A stretch of DNA of 49,805 nt from Deltaproteobacteria bacterium (GCA_019310965.1 JAFDDG010000037.1:1-49805), one strand, 5' to 3'. Positions 8,479 through 17,167 are shown, counted from the stretch's first letter. Numbers and translations: made by a program. The notes: generated by a model from the sequence alone, not told the origin.

Positions 8479-9690
8479 CTACGGGCCGCCCGGTGGGGTT
8501 TCCCAGCCCGCATCGGAGAATTGCAGGAAGGGCGGCCGTGCGTGGGGGCAGTCCGGGCAATCACCGGTGTTCGAGGTGGGCGTGAAGACGTCGGTCAGCG
8601 CGTTCTCGATGCTGGTGTAGCAGTAGCAGGGTCCGCTGTTGGCCCCGCCCGCGCACCCACTCGGGATCAGGCCGTCCGGGCACACGCCCGGCCCCCCGGC
8701 CCCCTCGCCGTCCAGCGGATGGGGCCAGCCATTGAAGAATTCGGTCGTACCGCCGCAGCCCGTGGTGCCGCAGCCCGTATTCACGATCACCACCTTCCCA
8801 TAGGTCGTCACCATCTGCGCGAAGCGGGTCGGTCCCCACACGTCGATCAGCCAGATCTCGTCTGCCTGGTAGCCGACGCGCGCGCGATTGATCGCACACG
8901 TGTCGGTGCTCGAGCCCCGCGCCAGGCAATCGTCGACCCAATTGGTCGCGGCACCGAGGGGCGTATTGAACTGGCCGAACTGGACGCCCTGCCAGAGCAC
9001 GCTGCCGTTGGGGGGGTAGTCCGACTGCGACTGGTGGAGCAGCAGGTTGATATGCGCGTTGGCGAGCACGCTGTCCTGGAGGATGAACCAGCCTCCCACG
9101 CTCGGCTGGCCGCGCATCTGGATCCCGTCGGTATGGGCGCCGGAGAGCTGGCCGGGAGCGCACTCGATGCCATTGGGGCCCTGCCAGCCACCCCCGCCGT
9201 CGCACTTCCACGCGTTCAGGATCTGCGTGTCCTTGAACCAGAGATTCACGAGCGGGGTGCCCTCGCCGTACGTAAGGATGTCCGAGTTCTCGCAGGCCGG
9301 GTCCAGGTAGTTGTCGAAGGTCACGTCCCAGAAAATGAGTGTGCACGGGATGCCCAGGGTCCTGGACGTGCAGCGCCCATAATCGTCCATCTTGTGGTCC
9401 ACCACCGGCGCCGTCTTGGGGACCCTGTCGCAGCCCTTGATGATCCCGGTCTGGTGGAAGACCTCGTACTGGAATTGGACCAGGGCTTCGCCGTTGCCGG
9501 GATCGACGAGCAGGCAATCGTCGATGTCGCGCCCGGTCGCGAAAGGCGGAATCTCCGTGACCCCGTCGTCGCTGCACAGGGCGGGATCGATGGCCAAGGC
9601 GGGCGTGCCGAGCCCGAGGCCCAGCAACACCCCGGCGAGGATCGCCGCGGAAATGCGCCTTCGCGCTATCGCGCCACTCTCGACCCACAT
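8479..9690 (-). CDS. Exported Cys-rich beta-helix-like protein A (403 aa)
   Basis: The start is set at ATG 9690 because AGGGA lies 7 nt upstream and a clean signal peptide follows (RRR, hydrophobic core, cleavage near TPALA-ID). The mature protein begins IDPALCSDDGVT, shared with the paralogue at 11659-12933. Further shared elements are KDTQILNAWKC, GWQGPNGIEC, HTDGIQMRG, WFILQDSVLAN, VVIVNTGCGTTGCG, CPDCPH and GWETPP. The HxDGIQ element and the repeated short strands resemble right-handed parallel beta-helix proteins that bind or cleave polysaccharides; no catalytic set can be assigned. At least a dozen Cys suggest disulphides and an extracytoplasmic location. No PEP-CTERM or anchor tail. 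It heads the run leading into the flippase and kinase fusions. Confidence 0.85.
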   Translation of the reverse strand: MWVESGAIARRRISAAILAGVLLGLGLGTPALAIDPALCSDDGVTEIPPFATGRDIDDCLLVDPGNGEALVQFQYEVFHQTGIIKGCDRVPKTAPVVDHKMDDYGRCTSRTLGIPCTLIFWDVTFDNYLDPACENSDILTYGEGTPLVNLWFKDTQILNAWKCDGGGGWQGPNGIECAPGQLSGAHTDGIQMRGQPSVGGWFILQDSVLANAHINLLLHQSQSDYPPNGSVLWQGVQFGQFNTPLGAATNWVDDCLARGSSTDTCAINRARVGYQADEIWLIDVWGPTRFAQMVTTYGKVVIVNTGCGTTGCGGTTEFFNGWPHPLDGEGAGGPGVCPDGLIPSGCAGGANSGPCYCYTSIENALTDVFTPTSNTGDCPDCPHARPPFLQFSDAGWETPPGGP

Positions 9691-9788
9691 GCCAGATTCC
9701 CTGTTCGGGCCCGCGCGCCAAGGCGGCGACCCGTTCCGCACCGCATTCCTCTCGAAAGATTACCAGCTCGACGACCGCGCGGGTGAGC

Positions 9789-10694
9789 TCACTGGCTCGC
9801 CCCGGCGCGCCAGGGAAGCTCGCGGCCGAGCCACGCCGCGAGCGACCGGTCGCTGGCGAGGAAGTCGCCCTCTAGATCGCGGCGGGTCGTCTCGGCCAGC
9901 CGCGGCGCGCCCGAGTAGACCCGGAACGACCGGGTGAGTCGCCCCAGGTGCTGGGCCGGGCCCGCCAGCGCCGGCGCGTGGCGCTGCAGCCCGTCGCGCA
10001 GCATCCGGATTGCCGCATCGAGGCGCGGCCAGCGGGGAAAGTCGGCGCGGTTGGCGTGCGGCAGAGCGAGGTCGATGTCCGGGCCCGCCGCCGCGATTCC
10101 GATGTGGGCGTACAGCGTCTCGAGCACGGGCCTCGGATCGCGGCGCAGCTCCTCCAGAAACACGACGCACAGCGCCTCGCGGCCGAACTGGCTCGCATAG
10201 CGCTCGAGCCCCTCCACGTAACGTCCGCGCGCCCGGTAGGCGAAGCGCACCTGCGTCGCGGGGTCCCCAGAGGCGAGCCGCGTGGGCTCGGCCTCGAGAG
10301 CCTCCTCGAAGCCCAGCGATTCGCGCCCGCGCCGCACCTGGTGCCAGTAGTGAGACCACGCACGGGCGACTGGGTCGCGCAGGATGACCAACAGCCGCGC
10401 GTCCGGGAGCGCCTCGTGGATGCGCTCGCAGGCTTCGGGATCGAAGAGGTAGCTGGGCGTCGCCTCGCCACAGCGCTGCCCCATCGCGGCGCCCGCGAAG
10501 AGCTCCCCGTAGGCTGCGAGCCCGCCCGTCGCCAGGCGAAGCGCCCCCTCCCCCCCGGCGTAGCTCGAGAAGAAGTGAGTCTCCTTGCGCTCGGGAAAGT
10601 GCACCTCCGGGTGCCGCTCGAGTAGGCCCCAGAGCGTCGTGGTTCCGCAACGCATCTCACCGATGATGAGAAAGTCGGGAAACCGGTCGCTCAC
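9789..10694 (-). CDS. PAPS-dependent sulfotransferase (301 aa)
   Basis: This enzyme of the P-loop sulfotransferase superfamily would transfer sulfate from PAPS to a sugar or other acceptor. The 5'-phosphosulfate loop is GEMRCGTTT (residues 12-20) and the 3'-phosphate site is RDPVARAWSH (Arg106, Ser114), both at canonical positions. The motif GEATPSYLF between them is usual in heparan-sulfotransferase-like bacterial members. It starts at GTG 10694, whose bases overlap the TGA of the upstream GT2 (GTGA), so the two are translationally coupled. A much longer frame upstream in the same phase is the shadow of the GT2 gene. Context points to sulfation of the locus polysaccharide; acceptor unknown. 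Confidence 0.9.
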   Translation of the reverse strand: MSDRFPDFLIIGEMRCGTTTLWGLLERHPEVHFPERKETHFFSSYAGGEGALRLATGGLAAYGELFAGAAMGQRCGEATPSYLFDPEACERIHEALPDARLLVILRDPVARAWSHYWHQVRRGRESLGFEEALEAEPTRLASGDPATQVRFAYRARGRYVEGLERYASQFGREALCVVFLEELRRDPRPVLETLYAHIGIAAAGPDIDLALPHANRADFPRWPRLDAAIRMLRDGLQRHAPALAGPAQHLGRLTRSFRVYSGAPRLAETTRRDLEGDFLASDRSLAAWLGRELPWRAGASQ

Positions 10695-11527
10695 AGGCTC
10701 TCGCCGGGCCGGAGCCGGCGCAGCCAGCGCCGTGCACGCCCTCGCCAGCCCAGATAGTCCCGGGGATCGGTGCTGCACGTCTGCAGACGGCGGGCGTGGA
10801 GCGGCTGGCGACGCCGGCTCTGCTCGAGCGTCTTCACTCCGAAACGCTGGGCCGAGAGTCCCCGGCGGCTCTGGAAGTCCTCCTCCGTGCGCACGTCCGT
10901 GTACTCGGAGCGCGGATCGCTCATGTTCTCCATGTACAGGAACGGGTAGTACCAGCCGTGGATCCATCCCCGGGCCGCCAGTTGGACGCACCAGTTGGTG
11001 AACGTCTGTCCGTCGGCGAGCGCTCCCTGCTCGTCGATGCAGCGGCGCTTGAGCAGGTGGCCCGTGCCGGCGACCCAGCAGTTCTGGAGCAGCCTGTGGC
11101 CGCCACCGAGCGGCCGCACCTTGCGGGCTGCGAGCTCCGGCAGGTGGTCCTCCGGGCGGAACGACCAGCACCCAATTACGCCGAGGCGAGGCTCCGCCTC
11201 GTGCGCTGCACGCAGCGTCTGCCCCCAGCCGTCCGGCATCAAGTTGTCGTCGTCGACTTTGGCCAGGTAGTCGCCCGTGGCCCGCGACCAGAACCAGTTG
11301 GTGGGTTCGCGCAGGCGCACGTTCTCCACGCTGTGCCGAAACTCGTGGACGCGCGGGTGGGACGCGTTGGAGCGCACGATCTCGAGCGTCTCTTCGTGGG
11401 TGCCGTTGTGCCACAACCACACGCGCATCGACTCGTCGCACGTGTCGAGCAGACGCGGAAGCGACAAGCGGGTGTGTCCCGGGCGGTCATAGGTGACCAT
11501 CAGAATGTCGATGGGGCCGGTCCTCAT
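10691..11527 (-). CDS. Family 2 glycosyltransferase (278 aa)
   Basis: A GT-A fold enzyme: the N-terminal strand IDILMVTYDRPGHTRLSLPRLLDTC is the GT2 opening, and ATGDYLAKVDDDNLMPDGW carries the metal/nucleotide DxD site. The acceptor side holds WVAGTGHLLKRRC and a Trp/Tyr-rich stretch (RGWIHGWYYPFLYMEN). There is no membrane segment, so it is cytosolic. ATG 11527 is used; a GGAGG lies rather far (about 17 nt) upstream. It is coupled to the sulfotransferase by a 4-nt overlap. Likely adds one sugar of the repeat unit; donor and acceptor cannot be deduced. Confidence 0.85.
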   Translation of the reverse strand: MRTGPIDILMVTYDRPGHTRLSLPRLLDTCDESMRVWLWHNGTHEETLEIVRSNASHPRVHEFRHSVENVRLREPTNWFWSRATGDYLAKVDDDNLMPDGWGQTLRAAHEAEPRLGVIGCWSFRPEDHLPELAARKVRPLGGGHRLLQNCWVAGTGHLLKRRCIDEQGALADGQTFTNWCVQLAARGWIHGWYYPFLYMENMSDPRSEYTDVRTEEDFQSRRGLSAQRFGVKTLEQSRRRQPLHARRLQTCSTDPRDYLGWRGRARRWLRRLRPGESL

Positions 11528-11658
11528 CCGGGGTTCAGGATCGTCCTCCGCTCACGGCGGCTTGAGCGAGCCGAGTACACAGCGGAACGCGCCCGCGTGC
11601 AAGCAGCGCGGGCGCGTCGAGCCGAGGCCGGCGGGTCTCCCCGCCCTTTCGCGTCGAT

Positions 11659-12933
11659 CTACTCGAGATTGACCGGCATCGGGCGGGTGCTGGACACGCC
11701 CTCAGGCGGGTTCTCCCAGCCCGTTGCGCTCAGGTGGACGAAGGGCGGCATCTTGTGCGGGCAATCCGAGCAGCTGCGGTCGTCCCGGGCGTTCTCGAGA
11801 CTCGTGTAGCAGTAGGTCCCCCCCGAGGCGTAGCCGCCGCCCACCGGATTCTGCTTGATGCGACCGTTGGGGCAGTTGCCCGGCCCGTCATTGCTGCCGT
11901 CGATGGGCCAGGGCCAGCCCTGGGTGTACTCGACCTCACCGTTGCAGCCGTTGGATCCGCAGCCGGTGTTCACGATCACGATCTTTCGGACCTTGTTCTT
12001 GATCTGGAAGCGCGCGCCCCCGTGGCCGCCGCCCGACACGTCGACGAACCACAGCTCGTCGATGCCCTCGGGACCGCCGTAGCTGATTATGTTCTTGTTG
12101 GTCGTGCAGTAGAGGTCGTTGGTGTCGCGGTCCCGGCAGTCCTGCTGCCAGTTCTTGGCCAGGCCCAACGGTGTGCTGAAGATGCCCGTCTTCAGCCCCT
12201 GGAACAGGAAGCTGCCCTGCGGCGGGAAGCTCGTCGGATTGGTGAAACGCCCGAGCGCGTTGCCGGCGTTGGCCAGGTAGCTGTCCTGCATGATCATCCA
12301 ACCGCCGTTGCTCACCTGGCCGCCGCGCGCCTGGATGCCATCGGCGTGGGCGTTCGAATTCTCGCCATTGCTGCAGCCGATGCCGTTCGGGCCGCTCCAG
12401 CCGCCGCCGCTGCACTTCCAGCCGTTGATGATCTTCGAGTCCTTGAAGTACCAGTACTTGAAGCCGTTGCCCGAGCCGTAGAAGAGGATGTCCTCGTTCT
12501 TGCAGGCCTTGTCGCGGTAGTTGTCGTACTCGATGTTCCAGAAGAGGATCGTGCAGAACTTGCCCTTGCCCTTCGTGCGGCACTCGCCGAACTCGTCGGC
12601 CTTGTGGTCGATTTCCTTCGAGCTCGGACCGCCGCAGCCGATCGAGATGCCCGACTTGTCGAACTGCTCGTACTGGAACGGGATCACGTCGTCGCCGTTG
12701 CCCGGGTCGATGTTGAGGCATTCGTTGCTGTCGCGGCCGGCGCCCGGGCCGGAGTCCGCCACCCAATCGGGCACCTTCGTGACGCCGTCGTCCGAGCACA
12801 GCGCAGGGTCGATGGCCTCGGCCCGGCCCGGCAGCAACAACTCGACGACGAGCCAGGCGCCCAGTAGCGCGGCGGCCGCCGGGCGGTTCGCCCGGAGGCG
12901 TGCGGCTGCGGATCGGTGGGTCACGCTGTTCAT
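11659..12933 (-). CDS. Exported Cys-rich beta-helix-like protein B (424 aa)
   Basis: This is the paralogue of the protein at 8479-9690. ATG 12933 is preceded by AGGAGAT at good spacing and opens a signal peptide (RLRANR, hydrophobic core, cleavage near GRAEA-ID). A longer in-phase extension to 13017 has no ribosome site and is rejected. Shared landmarks with protein A are IDPALCSDDGVT, a middle NxHxDGIQxRG element, WMIMQDSYLAN, IVIVNTGCGSNGC and the C-terminal CSDCPHKMPPFVH...GWENPP. Protein B is more Lys/Gly/Asn-rich and has a short extra tail (STRPMPVNLE). A CRP-like palindrome and a -10-like element lie 70-83 and about 50 nt upstream. Probably extracellular and polysaccharide-associated; no enzymatic residues identified. 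Confidence 0.85.
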   Translation of the reverse strand: MNSVTHRSAAARLRANRPAAAALLGAWLVVELLLPGRAEAIDPALCSDDGVTKVPDWVADSGPGAGRDSNECLNIDPGNGDDVIPFQYEQFDKSGISIGCGGPSSKEIDHKADEFGECRTKGKGKFCTILFWNIEYDNYRDKACKNEDILFYGSGNGFKYWYFKDSKIINGWKCSGGGWSGPNGIGCSNGENSNAHADGIQARGGQVSNGGWMIMQDSYLANAGNALGRFTNPTSFPPQGSFLFQGLKTGIFSTPLGLAKNWQQDCRDRDTNDLYCTTNKNIISYGGPEGIDELWFVDVSGGGHGGARFQIKNKVRKIVIVNTGCGSNGCNGEVEYTQGWPWPIDGSNDGPGNCPNGRIKQNPVGGGYASGGTYCYTSLENARDDRSCSDCPHKMPPFVHLSATGWENPPEGVSSTRPMPVNLE

Positions 12934-12977
12934 ATCGGATCTCCTCTCGTGAGCTCGACGGCTCGCGCGCAAGAGAG

Positions 12978-12983
12978 TTATCG
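12978..12983 (-). promoter_or_regulatory. Putative -10 element for exported protein B
   Basis: Read on the minus strand, CCGATAAC lies 19 nt after the end of the CRP-like palindrome at 13004-13017. The GATAAC hexamer places the palindrome centre at about -40 to -41, the class II activator position. The same CCGAT at the same distance occurs before the gene at 22995. Confidence 0.45.
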
Positions 12984-13003
12984 GACGCAAGTAGGATTCC
13001 GAA

Positions 13004-13017
13004 GTGATGATCATCAC
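13004..13017. promoter_or_regulatory. CRP-like palindrome GTGATGATCATCAC
   Basis: A perfect 14-bp palindrome with the GTGA-N6-TCAC core of CRP/FNR-family CRP-type sites, flanked by A on both sides. It lies 70 nt upstream of ATG 12933 and overlaps the stop codon of the Wzy-like gene. A 12/14 match sits 65 nt upstream of the exported protein gene at 22995. Confidence 0.55.
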
Positions 13018-14426
13018 ACGCGCCTTCCCGGGTTGCGCAGCGCGGCCCCGAGGCCTCCGAGCGCCGGCGTTCCGGGTTTCTCGGGTTCCTCGGCCTCCTC
13101 ACGAGTCGGCAGCTCCCGGCTTGGCTTGCCCCGCTGGAGCGCCGATGCGAACGAGGCGATCATGGCCAGGTGCAGGTAGAGGATCGGCAGTAGCTGTCCG
13201 AAGTACGAGACCCCGATGAACGCGGTGCTGTGGGTGAAGAGGCAGACGCCGAGCCCCCAACCCAAGATGGCCGCAGTGCGCCGATCGGCCGGGCTCCAAT
13301 CGTCGCGAGCGAACGCGCGCCGTACGGATCTGCCCACCGTCTGGAAGCCCACCACCAGAATGGACACGAACGACAACAACGTCGGCAGACCCCCGCGGAC
13401 CCCCTCCAGGATGTACTGATTCGTGATGTCCTGGGCGCCGTGCCCGCCCTTCCAATGACGAGTCGTGTAGGTTCCGAGCACCGCCCATTCCTTGAAGTGT
13501 TCGAAGAAGTTGGTGATCAGGGAAACCCGGTGGTATCCGGTCCCCCCGGTGATCGAGCTGAGCCGGCCGATCAGGTGCCAGACGGGCTGCTCGCGCACGA
13601 AGTGGATCACCGTGAGCGCCGCCACCGTGGCCCACCGGATCGGAGACAGCCACTCCCGGAGCGGCCACAGCCCCCAGGCCAGAATCGCGGAGGCCAGCGC
13701 CAGCACGGGGCCACCCGACGCGGAAAGCACCGTGATGCCGGCCGCAGCGGCGAGGGCAACACCGTGGCGCAGCCGCTCCTTCGGAAAAGCCATCCACAAC
13801 GCGCCCAGCAGCGCCGCACTCGTAGCTCCGAAATTTCCCGCCATGATGGGGTGGGAAAACGAGGCCTGGCAGCGCAGCCGGCCGTCGCGCATCGTCGTTC
13901 GCTCGTTCACGCCGCCGAGCGCCGAGAACACGTTCCGGCCCGTCAGGTTCTCCAGGATCATGGGGCCGATCATGAGGATACTGATCCAGCCGAAGGCAAC
14001 GATCGTGCGGTGCAGGTCGCGCACGTCGCGCAACAGGATTCGAAACAGGAAATAGGTGGCGCCCGCGTCGAACGCGCTGCCGAGGCGCTGCACGAATCCG
14101 CCGGGATAGGAAGAGCGCGGCCCGATCAAGTACGCCAGAGCGCCGAAGAACAGCCATACAGGGATCGTGGCGTCGAGAGGTTGGAAGCGATAGTTTGAAG
14201 TTTCCCCCTTGGCCAACACGCGGATCCAACCGAAGATGATCACGATGCGAAGCATCGAGAAGTCTATGCTCGCGACGACCACCCGCTGCGCGTGGGTCAC
14301 GAGACAGGCCACCAGCAGGAACGCGAGCACCGCACGATCGCGCCGCGCCGTAAGCATCACGACGCCCATCAAGAGCGTCAGCGCCAGGCCGACCGGGTGG
14401 ATCTCCGTCTCGCCGTATTTCCCCAT
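13014..14426 (-). CDS. O-antigen polymerase/ligase-type membrane protein (Wzy-like, 470 aa)
   Basis: A polytopic inner-membrane protein with roughly 10-12 hydrophobic segments and a large periplasmic loop (about residues 290-350: TGYHRVSLITNFFEHFKEW...HGAQDITNQYILEG). This matches the O-antigen ligase / Wzy family, where a loop with scattered Arg/His handles lipid-linked glycan. The GYHR and N-QY-LE elements are typical. The C-terminal 40 residues are a charged, Pro/Glu-rich cytosolic tail. It would polymerise the exported repeat unit or ligate glycan to an acceptor. Its 3' end runs into the CRP-like site of the next gene. Sequence alone cannot separate polymerase from ligase. Confidence 0.8.
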   Translation of the reverse strand: MGKYGETEIHPVGLALTLLMGVVMLTARRDRAVLAFLLVACLVTHAQRVVVASIDFSMLRIVIIFGWIRVLAKGETSNYRFQPLDATIPVWLFFGALAYLIGPRSSYPGGFVQRLGSAFDAGATYFLFRILLRDVRDLHRTIVAFGWISILMIGPMILENLTGRNVFSALGGVNERTTMRDGRLRCQASFSHPIMAGNFGATSAALLGALWMAFPKERLRHGVALAAAAGITVLSASGGPVLALASAILAWGLWPLREWLSPIRWATVAALTVIHFVREQPVWHLIGRLSSITGGTGYHRVSLITNFFEHFKEWAVLGTYTTRHWKGGHGAQDITNQYILEGVRGGLPTLLSFVSILVVGFQTVGRSVRRAFARDDWSPADRRTAAILGWGLGVCLFTHSTAFIGVSYFGQLLPILYLHLAMIASFASALQRGKPSRELPTREEAEEPEKPGTPALGGLGAALRNPGRRV

Positions 14427-14533
14427 CCATCGAGATGTTCGGTCAGATCCGGTGCGGGCTCAAACCAGCTGGATCGAGGGAACGCGCTGATCCTTCCTGG
14501 GTCCGGCTCGACACCGGATCGGAGGTCGCTGGC

Positions 14534-15649
14534 ATGGCGGAGTTCCGCGCGGTTTCGCTGACGCTGCTGATCCTGTCCGGCCTGTTGAGTTTCGCGATCG
14601 CGGAGATGTTTCTGCGGGTGGCTACACCCTTCCCCATCAGCGCTCGATCGAATCGGCAGCCGCATCCCGAGTTGGGGTACGTGATCGATCCCGCGCTGCC
14701 CGACGTCGATGCCGCGGGCTTTCGCAACGCCGGTACCAGCCTCGCCCGGGCGGAGCTCGCAGTGATCGGCGACTCACACACCTACGGCTACAACGTCAGG
14801 CCGGAAGAGAGCTTTCCGGCGCTGCTGGCCCGTAGGACCGGGCACCGCGTCTACAACCTGTCGATCCCCAGCTTCGGCATCTATCACTACCTGGTCCTGC
14901 TCGAGCGGGCCGCAGCAAGCGATACCCCCCAGGTCCTCCTGGCACTGTATCCGGCGAACGACCTCGTACTCCACACCTCGATCACGCGGCTGCCGACCTG
15001 GCCCGCGCGCGCGCGAACGCTGGGCCTCGACTGGCCGGCGCCCGACCCCGACGCACCGCTGCCGGCGGCCGTGCGCCCACCGGCGCTGTTCTCGACCGCC
15101 TGGCTCAGGGAGAACAGCGCGGTGGTGAGCGCCTTCCAGCACCTCGTCTGGGAGCGCCTGCGGGTCGAGCCGGTCTTCACCTTTCCGGCCGGGCAGCAGG
15201 TCGCGGTCGGGCGCGTCGAGAAACACGCGCGCGCAAGCTCGCTCGACGACACTGCGATCGAGCGGGCGTTTCGGCATAGCATCCGCGTATTGGAGCGTGG
15301 ACACTCGTTGCTCCAGGCCGCCGGCAGCCGTCTCGCGGTGCTGATCCTCCCCTCGCGCGAGCGCGTCCTGTTGGCGTGGGCGCAGGCCGCTGGGCACCCA
15401 CTCGATCCGCGGTTCGAGACCCTGGTGGCGAACGAGAACCGGCTCGTGCAGGCCTACCTCGAGTTCCTCGCCGAGCGTGGTATTCCCCACCACGACGGGA
15501 TCCACGAGGTCGCCCGTGCCTTTGCACGTACCGTGGAGGCCGGCGAGGCGTTCTATCCCGACCACGACGACGCCCATCCGTTCCCCGTGGGCTACGCCGC
15601 GTACGCAGAGGCCGCCGAGCGGCTCCTGGTGCCGAAATCTGCGCGCTGA
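14534..15649 (+). CDS. SGNH-family hydrolase/acyltransferase-like protein (371 aa)
   Basis: The start is ATG 14534, with GGAGG 8 nt upstream; an earlier in-phase start lacks a ribosome site. An N-terminal hydrophobic helix (SLTLLILSGLLSFAIAEMFL) anchors or exports it. Block I is GDSH with Ser at 81, block III is PAND (Asn142-Asp143), and the C-terminal D-x-x-H is in DHDDAHPFPVGY (His348), so the SGNH catalytic set is present. The layout resembles AlgX/AlgJ-like enzymes that move or remove acetyl groups on periplasmic polysaccharide. It is transcribed divergently from the Wzy-like gene across about 107 nt. Esterase versus acetyltransferase remains open. Confidence 0.8.
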   Translation: MAEFRAVSLTLLILSGLLSFAIAEMFLRVATPFPISARSNRQPHPELGYVIDPALPDVDAAGFRNAGTSLARAELAVIGDSHTYGYNVRPEESFPALLARRTGHRVYNLSIPSFGIYHYLVLLERAAASDTPQVLLALYPANDLVLHTSITRLPTWPARARTLGLDWPAPDPDAPLPAAVRPPALFSTAWLRENSAVVSAFQHLVWERLRVEPVFTFPAGQQVAVGRVEKHARASSLDDTAIERAFRHSIRVLERGHSLLQAAGSRLAVLILPSRERVLLAWAQAAGHPLDPRFETLVANENRLVQAYLEFLAERGIPHHDGIHEVARAFARTVEAGEAFYPDHDDAHPFPVGYAAYAEAAERLLVPKSAR

Positions 15650-15655
15650 GCGCGC
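15641..15655. terminator. GC hairpin whose loop is a stop codon, convergent junction
   Basis: GCGCGC-TGA-GCGCGC: a 6-bp perfect GC stem whose 3-nt loop is the TGA of the SGNH gene, between two convergent genes. There is no T tract, so it may act as a bidirectional pause or mRNA 3' end rather than a classical intrinsic terminator. Confidence 0.4.
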
Positions 15656-15662
15656 GCCCGGA

Positions 15663-17150
15663 TCACTCGACGTAGCCGAGGGCGCGTAGCGCCTCGCGGT
15701 GCTCGTCCGAGAGCTCACCCGGCACCGCTTCCCAGGGAGCGAGGCTTGCGCCGTCGCCATTGAGGCGCCGGACCAGATCGGCGTCCAGCTGCCGAGCCCG
15801 CGCCCGCCGGTCGTCGGAGATCTCGCGCTGCTCGCCAGGGTCGCTTCCCAGATCGTAGAGCCGCAGAGCCCGGCCCTGCTCCGAGTAGTCCACGATCAGC
15901 TTCAGCTCGTCGTAGAGAAGCGCGGCGCCGGCGATGGCTCCATCCTCCAGGGTGCGCTCGCTCACGACAGCGCGGCCGCAGGAGGGTCGGCCGCCGCGGG
16001 CCGGTACCAGGGACGCGCCGTCGATGCCGTCTGGCCGCGGCACCCCGAGGAAGTCGGCCACGGTCGGCAGCACGTCGACCGTCGACGCCAGGCACTCGTC
16101 ACGTCCGGAGTTCGCAAAGCCGCGCTCACGCGCGAAGGCCTCCGGGTAGTGCACCAGAAGCGGCACATGAATCTCCTCTTCGTAGACGGTGCGTCCGTGG
16201 CTCACCGCCTCGTGTTCCAGAAAACCGTCTCCGTGGTCCGACGTGATCATGACGAGGGTGTTCTCGGGAAGTCGCGAGTCGAAGAAGCGCTCCAGAAAAC
16301 CCGCCACCGCTTCGCGGTCGACGCGCCGCGCCTTGCCGAGGGCCACGTGCCGGAGGTGCGCCACCTCCGCCTGCGAAAGCCGCAGGCCCTCGGCCACGGC
16401 CAGCTTGTAGTCGATCTTCGAGAAGTCGAGATCGCCCGGATAGGCAGGTGCGGTGAGCAGCGCCACGAGGTCGTTGTCGTCGTAGTAGGGGTCGTGGGTC
16501 CCCTGGAAGTGCACGTAGGCGAAGAATCGCTGGGGACGCTCGGCATCGAGCCACGCGAACAGCTCGTGGAGCAGGCTCTTGGAGCCCCGCCGCGCATTGT
16601 CGACGTAGTGGTCGAAGCCCTGGTCGAAGGCCTGCCGGCGGGTCAGGTGCGGGTTCCACACGAACCCGGCGGTCGCGAAGCCCTGCTCCTGGAGCAACTC
16701 GGCGATCGTGAGGGCCTCGCTCGGGAGCTGGCTGCCCCCGCCCCCGGTCACGTAGTGGCGCCGCACGTGAAGGCCCGTGAAGAGGGACACGGTGGACGGC
16801 TTCGTCCAGGAAGCGGCGGCGTAGTAGCGGTCGTAGCTCCAGGCGTCCTCCGCAAAGGACCGCAGCCGCGGCGCCGCCACATCGAGGTAATCGCGACGGA
16901 AGCAGTCGAGCACGATCACGATGGCATTCGGCCCCGGGTTCGGGAAGTCCGCCACGGAGGGCGGCGAGGGAATCAACGCGTCGCGGGCAAAGCTGCGAAG
17001 CGAGCGGTAGGCCACATAGCCGGAGATCCCGAATGGACCGGACAGGCGCAGCTCGAGTGCCGCGAAGGACGCGACCACCAGCAACGCCACGCCGACCAGC
17101 CCCGCGCGAGCCATTCGGCGCCAACGGGGCCTCTCCCTGCCTTGAGCCAT
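15663..17150 (-). CDS. Sulfatase/alkaline-phosphatase-superfamily enzyme with Thr at the nucleophile site (495 aa)
   Basis: ATG 17150 has GGGAG about 8 nt upstream and is preferred over TTG 17171. One N-terminal membrane helix (about 15-32) leaves a periplasmic catalytic domain. Metal-binding elements are visible: VIVLDCFRRDY (Asp82) and TSDHGDGFLEH. The position that carries formylglycine-forming Cys or Ser in sulfatases is Thr116 in SWTKPSTVSLFTG, and the usual Arg four residues on is Thr. It is therefore unlikely to be a classical formylglycine sulfatase; a Thr-nucleophile transferase or phosphohydrolase, as in phosphoethanolamine or glycerophosphate transferases, is more plausible. It follows the GT4 gene by 17 nt in a three-gene operon. 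Substrate unknown. Confidence 0.85.
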   Translation of the reverse strand: MAQGRERPRWRRMARAGLVGVALLVVASFAALELRLSGPFGISGYVAYRSLRSFARDALIPSPPSVADFPNPGPNAIVIVLDCFRRDYLDVAAPRLRSFAEDAWSYDRYYAAASWTKPSTVSLFTGLHVRRHYVTGGGGSQLPSEALTIAELLQEQGFATAGFVWNPHLTRRQAFDQGFDHYVDNARRGSKSLLHELFAWLDAERPQRFFAYVHFQGTHDPYYDDNDLVALLTAPAYPGDLDFSKIDYKLAVAEGLRLSQAEVAHLRHVALGKARRVDREAVAGFLERFFDSRLPENTLVMITSDHGDGFLEHEAVSHGRTVYEEEIHVPLLVHYPEAFARERGFANSGRDECLASTVDVLPTVADFLGVPRPDGIDGASLVPARGGRPSCGRAVVSERTLEDGAIAGAALLYDELKLIVDYSEQGRALRLYDLGSDPGEQREISDDRRARARQLDADLVRRLNGDGASLAPWEAVPGELSDEHREALRALGYVE

Positions 17151-17167
17151 TGCTCGAACTCCCGTCT

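Noticed and set aside
6809-8620. Long plus-strand frames opposite the flippase and kinase genes
   Set aside because: Their products are Arg/His/Gln-rich without domains, whereas the minus strand gives recognisable membrane and P-loop proteins with overlapping starts and stops.
8479-9690. PEP-CTERM or other sorting tail on the exported proteins
   Set aside because: The C-termini of both beta-helix-like proteins and of the FnIII-like protein lack a hydrophobic helix and basic end.
9783-9792. GTGAGCTCAC as a third CRP-like site
   Set aside because: The half-sites are separated by 2 nt instead of 6, and it lies at the end of the sulfotransferase gene without the CCGAT element.
9760-11441. Very long minus-strand frames suggesting larger fusion proteins
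   Set aside because: Only the part after GTG 10694 matches the sulfotransferase; the rest runs out of phase through the GT2 gene with no domain signal.
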